From Pantoea sp. A4 (GTDB taxonomy: Bacteria > Pseudomonadota > Gammaproteobacteria > Enterobacterales > Enterobacteriaceae), in contig NZ_ALXE01000022.1 of the NCBI RefSeq assembly GCF_000295955.2, forward strand, positions 62,001 through 126,000: a stretch of 64,000 bases of DNA, read 5' to 3'. This document shows, one piece after another, positions 46,526 to 54,214 of the stretch. Both the position numbers and the translations under genes were made by a program. Position 1 is the first letter of the stretch, and every line of letters starts with the position of its first letter. The notes beneath the pieces were generated by a model. That model was not told the origin of the DNA. It saw only the letters and a program-made list of their open reading frames with translations, and ran no database searches.

Positions 46526-47197
46526 ATGAATCAGCCTCCTTTTATTAGCTGGTATGGAAAATTGCCCTCGGCAGGTGACTTTTTGCAGCGCCGCTTTCCT
46601 TCAGTGCTGAAGAATCAGTGGAGCCAGTGGTTTCAGGTTGGTATGCAGCAGCGGCAGGTTGAACAACCCTCGCTGCCGTTTATGCAGGCGGTGGCCTGGA
46701 ATTTTATCGTGCCACCGATGATCGGCAGCCAACTGGTGCAGATGGGCTGCGTGGTGCCATCGCAGGATAGCGTGGGTCGCCTCTGGCCTTTAACGGCGCT
46801 GTGCAGTTTTGCGCCGAACAGCTGGTCACAGCAGCAGTTACTTTCTGCGGGTCACTGGTATCGTCAGCTTTCTCAGTTGCTGGTTGAGGCTGTGCGTCAC
46901 CGGCACAGTCCGGAACAGCTCGATAGCGATCTGCTCGCATTAGCGCCCCTGCCGGAGCCGTCATCGGTCATTCTGAGTAGTGAAAATGCCATGCCACTCA
47001 GTTGGCCGCTGGTGGCACAGAACTTTTCTCCGCGCCATTACAGCAGTTTCTGGTGGAGCAGCCAGACCGATGGCACACCACTCCATACCCATGTGCACAG
47101 CGGTAATTTCACCAGCCAGCTGTTTTCGCTGCTGTTTGAATCGTCCAGTGACGCAGCACCTGGGCGTAAAGGCATCTACAAACCCATGTTTGAATGA
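46526..47197 (+). CDS. tagF: T6SS-associated protein TagF
   Basis: 223 residues, single-domain TagF (DUF2094): SWYGKLPSAGDFLQRRFP at the start is the family signature. In Pseudomonas and others TagF represses T6SS assembly post-translationally, acting with the FHA protein and opposed by the PpkA kinase. ATG 46526 follows TTGAGGAGAAG; an upstream in-frame ATG would overlap tssM. The PppA fusion found in some species is absent: the phosphatase is a separate gene at 56266. Confidence 0.92.
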   Translation: MNQPPFISWYGKLPSAGDFLQRRFPSVLKNQWSQWFQVGMQQRQVEQPSLPFMQAVAWNFIVPPMIGSQLVQMGCVVPSQDSVGRLWPLTALCSFAPNSWSQQQLLSAGHWYRQLSQLLVEAVRHRHSPEQLDSDLLALAPLPEPSSVILSSENAMPLSWPLVAQNFSPRHYSSFWWSSQTDGTPLHTHVHSGNFTSQLFSLLFESSSDAAPGRKGIYKPMFE

Positions 47198-47214
47198 TCT
47201 GAGAGACCCCGCTT

Positions 47215-48237
47215 ATGACGATTGAAGCCTTACTGGCTCCTGTCAGTGAAGAGATGCCCTGCGGCATTAATCTGGAATATGACAATGACTTCCAGGCGAT
47301 GGAACAAGCCGGGCAGGGCAAAGCCGAGCAGCAGTTTGGTAGCACCATCATCCCGGCTGAGCCAGCGGACTGGAACCGCGTGGCAAAGCTGGCGGAAAAG
47401 CTGCTGACACAAAGTAAAGATCTGCGTGTGATGCTGGCACTGACCCGCGCATGGACACAGCTGAAAGGATTACCGGGCTGTGCCATGGGGCTGCAATTGA
47501 TTAACCAGACGTTGCAGCAGTATTGGGATCAGGTACATCCACTGCTGATGGTGGATGGAGAGGATGACAGCTGGTTCCGCATTAATGCCTTTGCCCAACT
47601 GGGTGATAGCACCGCACTGAGCCTGGCGATTCGCAATGCGCCATTACTGCGTAGTGCGGCGGATGTTTTGAGCCTGCGTGATGCGGCTGCGTTACTGGAT
47701 GGCAGTAAAACCGAGCTGGATGAGTTTCCCGGTGGACGACCGCGTTTGCTGGATGAGCTGACCCGAGCCGAGCAGCCTGGCGTTACCGCCCTGGCGCAGA
47801 TTCTTCCGGCGCTGGAGAGTATTCATGCTCTGGTAACCGAAAAACTGGGTGCTGGCGCGATGCCGGAAATGAAGCAGCTGTTTCGCACCCTGAATACCGT
47901 TCAGCAGGAAAATCAGGCAACTGATCTCTCTGCTTTGATCCCTCAGGCAGAACAAGGCACTGAAGCGGAGCCGGTATCCCAGGCACCCGCAGCGGCTGCT
48001 CCTCGTGCTGCCGTACAAGACTGGCGTAGCGCAACGCTCTCAAGCCGTGACGATGCGCAACTGATGCTGGAAAAAGTAAAACAGTATTTTATCCAACATG
48101 AGCCGGGTCATCCGGCTCCACTGATGGTGGAACGTGTTCAGCGCATGATGACGCTGGACTTTATGGAAATGGTTCGTGATCTGGCCCCGGATGGTGTCCA
48201 TCAGCTGGAAACCTTATTTGGCCGCCGTAACGGCTGA
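47215..48237 (+). CDS. tssA: T6SS protein TssA
   Basis: 340 residues with the ImpA N-terminal domain (PCGINLEYDNDFQAMEQAG, TKSKDLRVMLAL type, QYWDQVHPLL) and a short C-terminal part ending FMEMVRDLAPDGVHQLETLFG. This is the short TssA class. TssA primes baseplate assembly and coordinates tube/sheath growth. 17 bases after tagF. Confidence 0.93.
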   Translation: MTIEALLAPVSEEMPCGINLEYDNDFQAMEQAGQGKAEQQFGSTIIPAEPADWNRVAKLAEKLLTQSKDLRVMLALTRAWTQLKGLPGCAMGLQLINQTLQQYWDQVHPLLMVDGEDDSWFRINAFAQLGDSTALSLAIRNAPLLRSAADVLSLRDAAALLDGSKTELDEFPGGRPRLLDELTRAEQPGVTALAQILPALESIHALVTEKLGAGAMPEMKQLFRTLNTVQQENQATDLSALIPQAEQGTEAEPVSQAPAAAAPRAAVQDWRSATLSSRDDAQLMLEKVKQYFIQHEPGHPAPLMVERVQRMMTLDFMEMVRDLAPDGVHQLETLFGRRNG

Positions 48238-48308
48238 CCATTCTGCATTGGGCGGAGGGGTTTTTGTCCTCCGTCTTTGACTTACCGCGCTACTTCCTGG
48301 AGAACAAC

Positions 48309-48845
48309 ATGGCAGGTAATACCTCTCGCAGCGGGCAGAAATTTATCTCCCGTAACCGCGCGCCTCGTGTGCAAATTGAATATGACGTAGAGATCTATGG
48401 TGCCGAGCGCAAGATCCAACTGCCCTTTGTGATGGGTGTGATGGCGGATCTGGTGGGCAAACCCGTTGATGCTCAGCCCGCGGTTGATGAACGTAAGTTC
48501 CTCGAAATCGACATCGATAACTTTGATGAGCGAATGAAAGCGCTGAAACCGCGCGTAGCGTTTAACACAGAAAACACGCTGACCGGTGAAGGACGCCTCA
48601 ATGTTGATTTGACCTTTAACAGCATGGATGACTTTGCGCCAGATGCGATTGCCCGCAAAGTGGAGCCGCTGCGCCAGTTGTTGGAAGCGCGCACTCAGCT
48701 GTCGAACTTGCTGACCTATATGGACGGTAAGAACGGCGCAGAAGAGCTGATCAACAAAATTTTGCAGGATCCTACGCTGCTGAAGTCATTGACGCACTTG
48801 CCGCAGGCGGATGCGACTCACCATGAAGAGAAAGGGGAGGAGTAA
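48309..48845 (+). CDS. tssB: T6SS contractile sheath small subunit TssB
   Basis: 178 residues. SGQKFISRNRAPRVQIEYDVE and the central LPFVMGVMADL are the TssB/VipA signature. TssB and TssC assemble the contractile sheath around the Hcp tube. The ATG at 48309 after CTGGAGAACAAC gives the conserved length; an upstream ATG at 48264 adds 15 atypical residues. Confidence 0.96.
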   Translation: MAGNTSRSGQKFISRNRAPRVQIEYDVEIYGAERKIQLPFVMGVMADLVGKPVDAQPAVDERKFLEIDIDNFDERMKALKPRVAFNTENTLTGEGRLNVDLTFNSMDDFAPDAIARKVEPLRQLLEARTQLSNLLTYMDGKNGAEELINKILQDPTLLKSLTHLPQADATHHEEKGEE

Positions 48846-48848
48846 GCC

Positions 48849-50345
48849 ATGAGCCAGTCATCCCAGTTACAAAATGAAAATGCAGCAGCGTTTAGCCAGG
48901 ACGAGTTCAGCGCATTACTGAATAAAGAGTTTCGTCCGGCGACCGATCAGGCGCGTTCAGCGGTAGAGCACGCGGTGAAAACCCTGGCGCATCAGGCGCT
49001 GGAAAATACGGTTACCGTCTCGGATGATGCTTATCGCACCATCCAGTCTCTGATCGCCGAAATTGACGAGAAGCTGTCGAAGCAGGTGAATCAAATCCTG
49101 CACCATGAAGAGTTTCAGAAACTGGAAGGGGCATGGCGCGGCCTGCAACATCTGGTGAATAACACTGAAACGGATGAGATGCTGAAAATTCGCTTTATGA
49201 GCATCTCCAAGCAGGAGCTGGGCCGCACGCTGAAACGCTTTAAGGGCGTGGGCTGGGACCAGAGCCCGCTGTTTAAGAAAATCTACGAAGAAGAGTATGG
49301 CCAGTTTGGTGGCGAACCCTTTGGTTGCCTGGTCGGCGACTACTTCTTCGACCACAGCCCGCAAGACGTTGAGATGTTGACTGAGCTGGCGCGCATTGGT
49401 GCGGCATCACACTGTCCGTTCATTTCTGGCACCGCCCCTTCGGTGATGCAGATGGAGAGCTGGCAGGAGCTGGCGAACCCACGCGATCTGACCAAAATCT
49501 TCCAGACTGCGGAATATGCAGCGTGGCGCAGCCTGCGTGAATCGGAAGATGCACGTTATCTCGGCCTGGTAATGCCGCGTTTCCTCGCACGTCTGCCTTA
49601 CGGCGCACGCACTAATCCGGTAGACAGCTTCGATTTTGAAGAAGAGACCGACGGTGCAACGCACAGCCATTACACCTGGGCGAATGCTGCCTATGCCATG
49701 GCGACCAACATTAACCGTTCGTTTAAAGAGTTTGGCTGGTGTACGTCGATTCGCGGTGTGGAATCGGGTGGTGCGGTAGAGAATCTGCCTTGCCATACCT
49801 TCCCGAGCGATGACGGCGGCGTAGACATGAAGTGTCCGACGGAGATTGCGATTAGCGATCGTCGTGAAGCTGAGTTGGCGAAAAATGGTTTCATGCCGTT
49901 AATTCACCGTAAAAACTCAGACTTTGCTGCCTTTATTGGTGCACAGTCACTGCAGAAACCGGCTGAATATCATGACCCGGATGCGACCGCCAATGCGCGT
50001 CTTGCTGCTCGTCTGCCTTACTTGTTCGCGTGCTGCCGTTTCGCACATTATCTGAAATGCATCGTGCGTGACAAAATTGGTTCGTTCCGTGAACGTGCGG
50101 ATATGGAACGCTGGCTGAATGACTGGGTAATGAATTACGTCGATGGCGACCCGGTTAACTCCTCGCAGGAAACCAAGTCACGTAAACCGCTGGCGGCGGC
50201 TGAAGTGAAAGTGGAAGAGCTGGAAGATAATCCTGGCTATTATGCGGCGAAATTCTTCTTGCGCCCGCACTATCAGCTGGAAGGTCTGACGGTTTCACTG
50301 CGTCTGGTTTCTAAACTGCCGTCACTGAAATCCAACGAAGCATAA
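48849..50345 (+). CDS. tssC: T6SS contractile sheath large subunit TssC
   Basis: 498 residues with the expected landmarks: EFQKLEGAWRGLQHLV, GVGWDQSPLFKKIYEEEYGQFGGEP-type region (~residues 132-160), NLPCHTFPSDDGGVDMKCPTE region and the C-terminal YYAAKFFLRPHYQLEGLTVS. Starts 3 bases after tssB, usual for a 1:1 pair. The contracted sheath is recycled by TssH. Confidence 0.97.
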   Translation: MSQSSQLQNENAAAFSQDEFSALLNKEFRPATDQARSAVEHAVKTLAHQALENTVTVSDDAYRTIQSLIAEIDEKLSKQVNQILHHEEFQKLEGAWRGLQHLVNNTETDEMLKIRFMSISKQELGRTLKRFKGVGWDQSPLFKKIYEEEYGQFGGEPFGCLVGDYFFDHSPQDVEMLTELARIGAASHCPFISGTAPSVMQMESWQELANPRDLTKIFQTAEYAAWRSLRESEDARYLGLVMPRFLARLPYGARTNPVDSFDFEEETDGATHSHYTWANAAYAMATNINRSFKEFGWCTSIRGVESGGAVENLPCHTFPSDDGGVDMKCPTEIAISDRREAELAKNGFMPLIHRKNSDFAAFIGAQSLQKPAEYHDPDATANARLAARLPYLFACCRFAHYLKCIVRDKIGSFRERADMERWLNDWVMNYVDGDPVNSSQETKSRKPLAAAEVKVEELEDNPGYYAAKFFLRPHYQLEGLTVSLRLVSKLPSLKSNEA

Positions 50346-50351
50346 TCTGCA

Positions 50352-50377
50352 TTGAGCCAGGAAATAACCTGGCTCAA
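50352..50377 (+). terminator. Hairpin after tssC
   Basis: TTGAGCCAGG pairs perfectly with CCTGGCTCAA around a six-base loop, 6 bases past the tssC stop. There is no T-run, so it may act as an mRNA 3' stabiliser or partial terminator before hcp. Confidence 0.5.
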
Positions 50378-50555
50378 AACAAGTTCACTATTAGTGGAAA
50401 TATTTACCTGAATCGTTAATTAATATTTCATCGAGGGCTTTTGCAAAAGAAGATATTTGTACTTTTGCTTTTGTTTTTTTCTGGTATAGTGAGCCCCGGT
50501 TAAGTCGATGCACAGATAAAAATAATTCACTGGCGGTAATAAGCCAGAAACCAAG

Positions 50556-50774
50556 CTAAAACAGCAAACCTGCGATAAACATCAGCACGACAGCCACTGC
50601 AAACAGGAACAGGAATTTTCCTACCACTAATGTCAGGATGACAGAGAGGACATAGTCCACCATCGCCAGAAACAGCGCCTTCTGCACCAGCATTAAAATG
50701 ACTGCAGGGATGAGTATAACTAACAGGATGTAGAGCAGAGATTTAAGGATGCGTCTTAGATAATTATTTCCCAT
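50556..50774 (-). CDS. Small two-TM protein antisense inside the T6SS cluster
   Basis: 72 residues starting MGNNYLRRILKSLLYILLVI with two or three hydrophobic segments (residues ~12-30, 33-50 and 52-71). ATG 50774 has AAGGA nine bases ahead on the minus strand. It is the only gene facing the other way in the T6SS block. I do not recognise it. Candidate roles are a regulator of envelope stress or an orphan immunity protein; neither is supported by a motif. Confidence 0.5.
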   Translation of the reverse strand: MGNNYLRRILKSLLYILLVILIPAVILMLVQKALFLAMVDYVLSVILTLVVGKFLFLFAVAVVLMFIAGLLF

Positions 50775-51044
50775 ATACAGAGTCCTTGTTGATGTGATTA
50801 ATACAGCCATGTCTGGTGCATATATCGGGCGGGTAAATTCAATCACAGCAGAAAGTAGAAAATCAAGATTTGATTGTTGCATTTCGATGGAACAATCATC
50901 ACCTCTGAACGGTCCATGTAGCGGATTTTTCAGAAGCAAGGCAGAGGTAAAATATGGATGGTTTTATTGAGCCCCATGCTTTCCTGTATGCCATATCGAT
51001 GCTTGCCACAAGCAATAATGTTCATTAAACAAGAGTAGATAATT

Positions 51045-51530
51045 ATGGCTATTGATATGTACCTGAAGGTTGACGGCGTAACCGGTGAATCGACTGACTC
51101 GAACCACACGGGTTGGATCGACATCAGTTCTTTCTCCTGGGGCGCGACTCAGCCGAATAACACCACTACCGGCGGCGGCGGCGGTGCAGGTAAAGTGAAG
51201 TTTGACGATCTGAGCGTTAACGCCAAGATTGACAAAGCAACCACAGCGATGCTGAAGAAGTGTGCTACTGGTGCCCACATCAGTGAGATCCAGGTTTCTA
51301 TCTGTAAAGCAGGTGGCACTCAGGTTGAGTACACCCGTATCACCCTGACCGATGTACTGATCTCCAACGTACATTACAGCGGTGCAGCAGCAGATGACAC
51401 CGTTGGTATCACTTATGCCTTCCAGGCTGCAAAAGTGAAACAGCAGTACTGGGAGCAGAGCACTTCTGGTACCAAAGGCGCAGAAAGCAGCGCTGGCTGG
51501 AACATCAAGACCAACACCGAAGCATCTTGA
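51045..51530 (+). CDS. hcp: T6SS tube protein Hcp (TssD)
   Basis: 161 residues: MAIDMYLKVDGVTGESTDS start, WGATQPN, and a C-terminal IKTNTEAS. Hexameric rings stack into the inner tube that is ejected with the VgrG tip and can carry small effectors. Own transcription unit likely: a 700-base gap lies before it and a strong terminator after it, in line with the high Hcp demand. Confidence 0.96.
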   Translation: MAIDMYLKVDGVTGESTDSNHTGWIDISSFSWGATQPNNTTTGGGGGAGKVKFDDLSVNAKIDKATTAMLKKCATGAHISEIQVSICKAGGTQVEYTRITLTDVLISNVHYSGAAADDTVGITYAFQAAKVKQQYWEQSTSGTKGAESSAGWNIKTNTEAS

Positions 51531-51534
51531 TTTT

Positions 51535-51558
51535 AAAGCCCCCAACTGGGGGCTTTTC
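51535..51558 (+). terminator. Terminator after hcp
   Basis: AAAGCCCCC pairs perfectly with GGGGGCTTT around a four-base loop, ending in a T4 run. Confidence 0.9.
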
Positions 51559-51617
51559 CTGTTGTTAAGATGCAGGTTAAGTTTGGCTTTGCTTTATAGA
51601 GGCCATAAGAATTCGGG

Positions 51618-52370
51618 TTGTATGAAAAGGTGCTCGTAGTGATTGTGTCAGAACCGGATTTACATGCTTTATGGCAAGTAACATCTGTCCATGTGAACCA
51701 GGATTCAGAGAGAACCGCTCACTATGGGCCTAACGATCCTAGGCTGAAAGGGCGTTTCTTTTCGCTCAGTAATGAAAAAATTGATAGTGACCTTCCCGGG
51801 CTTACGAATTGTACTCAACCCACAGTGCAGATAAAAAAATCATCGTTGGATAACTGGATTAGCTCTGCTACAGGAAGTGAAAGTGCAGTAACAAGTAAGA
51901 GCTATAGACTGCTGGAAAATGGCAGCTCAGAGATAAAAAATATCACTTTAGTCTGCAAGTCAGGAAGCTTCAACGGTGGGAGTAGTGGTACTAATGAAAA
52001 TGCGACGCTCGCGTATGTCACCGACAAGAAAATATATATAAATTGGGGTGACTTCACTGTTCTTGAGCTTGCTCCGGTTAGCAAGAATGAGATTAAACCC
52101 TCATTTAACTGTAGTCGGGCTGTACAGCAAAGTGAAAAAGCGATCTGTTCAAACTATAAGCTAGCATCGTTCGATGAAAGTCTTGCACAACTTTGGAAGA
52201 TAGAAAGTGCAGAAGCCAGGGACATTAATGATCCTGACATCATTCAAAAATTGAAAACCACGCAAATGCAGTGGGTTAAACAGAGCAACCTCTGTGGGGA
52301 TGATGCTGGCTGTCTTGCGAACAGTATGAATAAAAGAATGGATGAGATTATTGCCCTCGTTGGTGATTGA
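51618..52370 (+). CDS. LprI-domain protein (DUF1311), uncertain N-terminus
   Basis: Up to 250 residues. The C-terminal third carries the lysozyme-inhibitor LprI pattern: FNCSRAVQQSEKAICSNYKL, LDESLAQLW type, MQWVKQSNLCGDDAGCL and MNKRMDEI, with four Cys forming two likely disulfides. Residues ~20-150 form a beta-rich domain (WQVTSVHVNQDSERTAHYGP). Such proteins act in the periplasm, but the frame opens with TTG at 51618 and shows no normal signal peptide; an ATG in another frame at 51622 starts MKRCS and stops at once. The start may be damaged by a frameshift. Located after hcp and before an effector-like gene, it could protect against a peptidoglycan-cleaving effector. Confidence 0.6.
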   Translation: MYEKVLVVIVSEPDLHALWQVTSVHVNQDSERTAHYGPNDPRLKGRFFSLSNEKIDSDLPGLTNCTQPTVQIKKSSLDNWISSATGSESAVTSKSYRLLENGSSEIKNITLVCKSGSFNGGSSGTNENATLAYVTDKKIYINWGDFTVLELAPVSKNEIKPSFNCSRAVQQSEKAICSNYKLASFDESLAQLWKIESAEARDINDPDIIQKLKTTQMQWVKQSNLCGDDAGCLANSMNKRMDEIIALVGD

Positions 52371-52519
52371 ATGTGATGAATATTGAAGCATACTCAATTG
52401 ATTTTTTTAGGTTTTTTAGTTGTAAGCAGTAGTGGCCCTATTAGGCAACTCTGAATTTTTCAGAAGAAAATCGGGAAGATACTTACCTTCAATCAAAATA
52501 ATGCATATAGGAGTATCAA

Positions 52520-53512
52520 ATGAACATGCAATCTACTCTTGAACCCGGTTTTTGTGTAGTACAACGTCCAGGAAGTTTAACAGAACAAGCTGTTTCAATT
52601 TTTGGCTATCACAATGCTCCTGCAACCCAGCTATTTCTAAGGATGAACGCAGAAATTTCATGGGCAAAGCCAGGACAGATGCTAATCATAGCTGATCCAA
52701 ATGGGAATAATTCTCACCAAGCAATTTCGACCTTACAGAATGCTAAAAGAATCGCTAATAATAGTTTAGGGACTATGTCAGGGGATGAAGCCAGTTTTTT
52801 TCACCGACACTACGCAACTATTGCTGCGGTGACGAATTACATGGACAAAGCATTCAATGTGGCTGGAGATGCTGGTGAGCGTTACTATAATGAAATCACC
52901 CGAAAACTTATTCAAATTGAAACAACATATCGTAATCATTTTGTCACCAGAAATCTCCTTATAGGTGAGCAGTTCTTAGTCGAACGACGGCAGCTTTTTG
53001 CTCAACTTGAATCGCTACTTAATAAATTTTCTCGTCTTACATTAAAGTTATTACCTTACCAGAAGTTAAAACATGCACTGAACCTTTCTAGTCGCTCTAT
53101 TGTTCATGATTGGCGCAGTGCTGGTGTTGGACCAATTAGAGGCTATGCTACTTTCATTGAACGTTCTGCTAAAATGGCCCGTTTTATGAAAAAAGGTGGT
53201 TGGGTAGCCATAGGGATTGCTGGGTTGAATACCACAAATGAAGTATATAACGCCTGTACAACAGGAAGAGAGAGTGAGTGTTATAAAGTAGCAATTAGAG
53301 AATATTCAAAATTTGGCATGAGCACAGCTGGTGCTATAGCTGGTGGTAAATTAGGTAGTGTATTAGGAACGTCTTTATGTATAGCTCTCGGGGTTCCAAC
53401 CGGAGGGGCAGGTATGCTTGCATGTGGCATTGTTGGTGCCGCGGCTGGAGGAATATTAGGTGGTATGTATTCTGGTCAAGCAACTGATATCGTTATGGAT
53501 AGGCTGCTATGA
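52520..53512 (+). CDS. Candidate T6SS effector with glycine-zipper C-terminus
   Basis: 330 residues, unnamed. The N-terminal ~60 residues (EPGFCVVQRPGSLTEQA, then FLRMNAEISWAKPGQMLIIADP) look like a delivery or adaptor module, the centre is helical, and residues ~270-325 are a glycine-zipper membrane region (AGAIAGGKLGSVLG, PTGGAGMLACGIVGAAAGGILGG). Glycine zippers occur in pore-forming T6SS effectors such as Tse4. It overlaps the next membrane-protein gene by 4 bases, as in effector/immunity pairs, and lies in the T6SS cluster. AT-rich relative to the secretion genes. Activity is inferred. Confidence 0.6.
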   Translation: MNMQSTLEPGFCVVQRPGSLTEQAVSIFGYHNAPATQLFLRMNAEISWAKPGQMLIIADPNGNNSHQAISTLQNAKRIANNSLGTMSGDEASFFHRHYATIAAVTNYMDKAFNVAGDAGERYYNEITRKLIQIETTYRNHFVTRNLLIGEQFLVERRQLFAQLESLLNKFSRLTLKLLPYQKLKHALNLSSRSIVHDWRSAGVGPIRGYATFIERSAKMARFMKKGGWVAIGIAGLNTTNEVYNACTTGRESECYKVAIREYSKFGMSTAGAIAGGKLGSVLGTSLCIALGVPTGGAGMLACGIVGAAAGGILGGMYSGQATDIVMDRLL

Positions 53513-53925
53513 CATCCATATTACTATTAGCAATTGTCAATTCATTATCGCTGGCAATCTTTTTGTGCATCCACTACCTGATGGTCATGAAATTTAAGCA
53601 TATTGAAGATAAATACGCCGTTCTCTTCGATGATTACACACAGCAAGGATTCTTCCTTGACCGGATCGCGTTAGCTTCAAGATTCTTGAGCCATCACTTT
53701 GTGGACTTTAAAATCCTCTTTTTCATCCGTCTCTATCGAGGCGTGAAAATGAAGGAGAAAAGAAATAAGTATGTGGATGAAGCTTGCTATAGGTTTATGC
53801 AGGATAAACCCAAGTCAGAAGTGCAATGGATGCTAGATCTTTATAAGTACCACCTTTTCTCACTCTGTGTAGGAGGGCTATTTTTTCTTTCTGGTACTGC
53901 GCTTATGTTACTTGAAATAATGTGA
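53509..53925 (+). CDS. Candidate membrane immunity protein
   Basis: 138 residues with one hydrophobic helix at each end (SILLLAIVNSLSLAIFLCIH near residues 3-22, SLCVGGLFFLSGTALMLLEI near 116-136) and a basic helical middle. Its ATG overlaps the stop of the glycine-zipper gene (ATGA), so the two are translated together. Inner-membrane immunity proteins are typical partners of pore-forming effectors. No family recognised. Confidence 0.6.
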   Translation: MTSILLLAIVNSLSLAIFLCIHYLMVMKFKHIEDKYAVLFDDYTQQGFFLDRIALASRFLSHHFVDFKILFFIRLYRGVKMKEKRNKYVDEACYRFMQDKPKSEVQWMLDLYKYHLFSLCVGGLFFLSGTALMLLEIM

Positions 53926-54141
53926 TGTGGTTTTTTTGGATGAGATTAAAACAATCGAATTTTTTGCATAATTTACAGCTACAAAAAGAGTTATATATTA
54001 CAGAGGAATATCCAGAATAATTATATCGTTCTATAAAATGATCAGCAGCGTCTTACAATCAAGTCTCTCACGCCCTCTGAGCTGAGTGGTAATACGCTGC
54101 ATCTACACAACCCATCGTCCCACAAACACATTTATCTCCGT

Positions 54142-54186
54142 ATCAATACCTCGGCGGTTTTAATAAAAAACCGCCGAGGTATTGAT
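54142..54186 (+). repeat. 20-bp perfect inverted repeat in the leader of the tagH operon
   Basis: Positions 54142-54161 are the exact reverse complement of 54167-54186, with a five-base AATAA loop. It starts ATCAATACC and its GC core is CCTCGGCGG. No T-run follows on either strand, so it is not a standard terminator. It ends 28 bases before the tagH start codon and would form a very stable leader hairpin. Confidence 0.85.
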
Positions 54187-54214
54187 GCCGCACAGACCTG
54201 AACAGGAACCCGTT

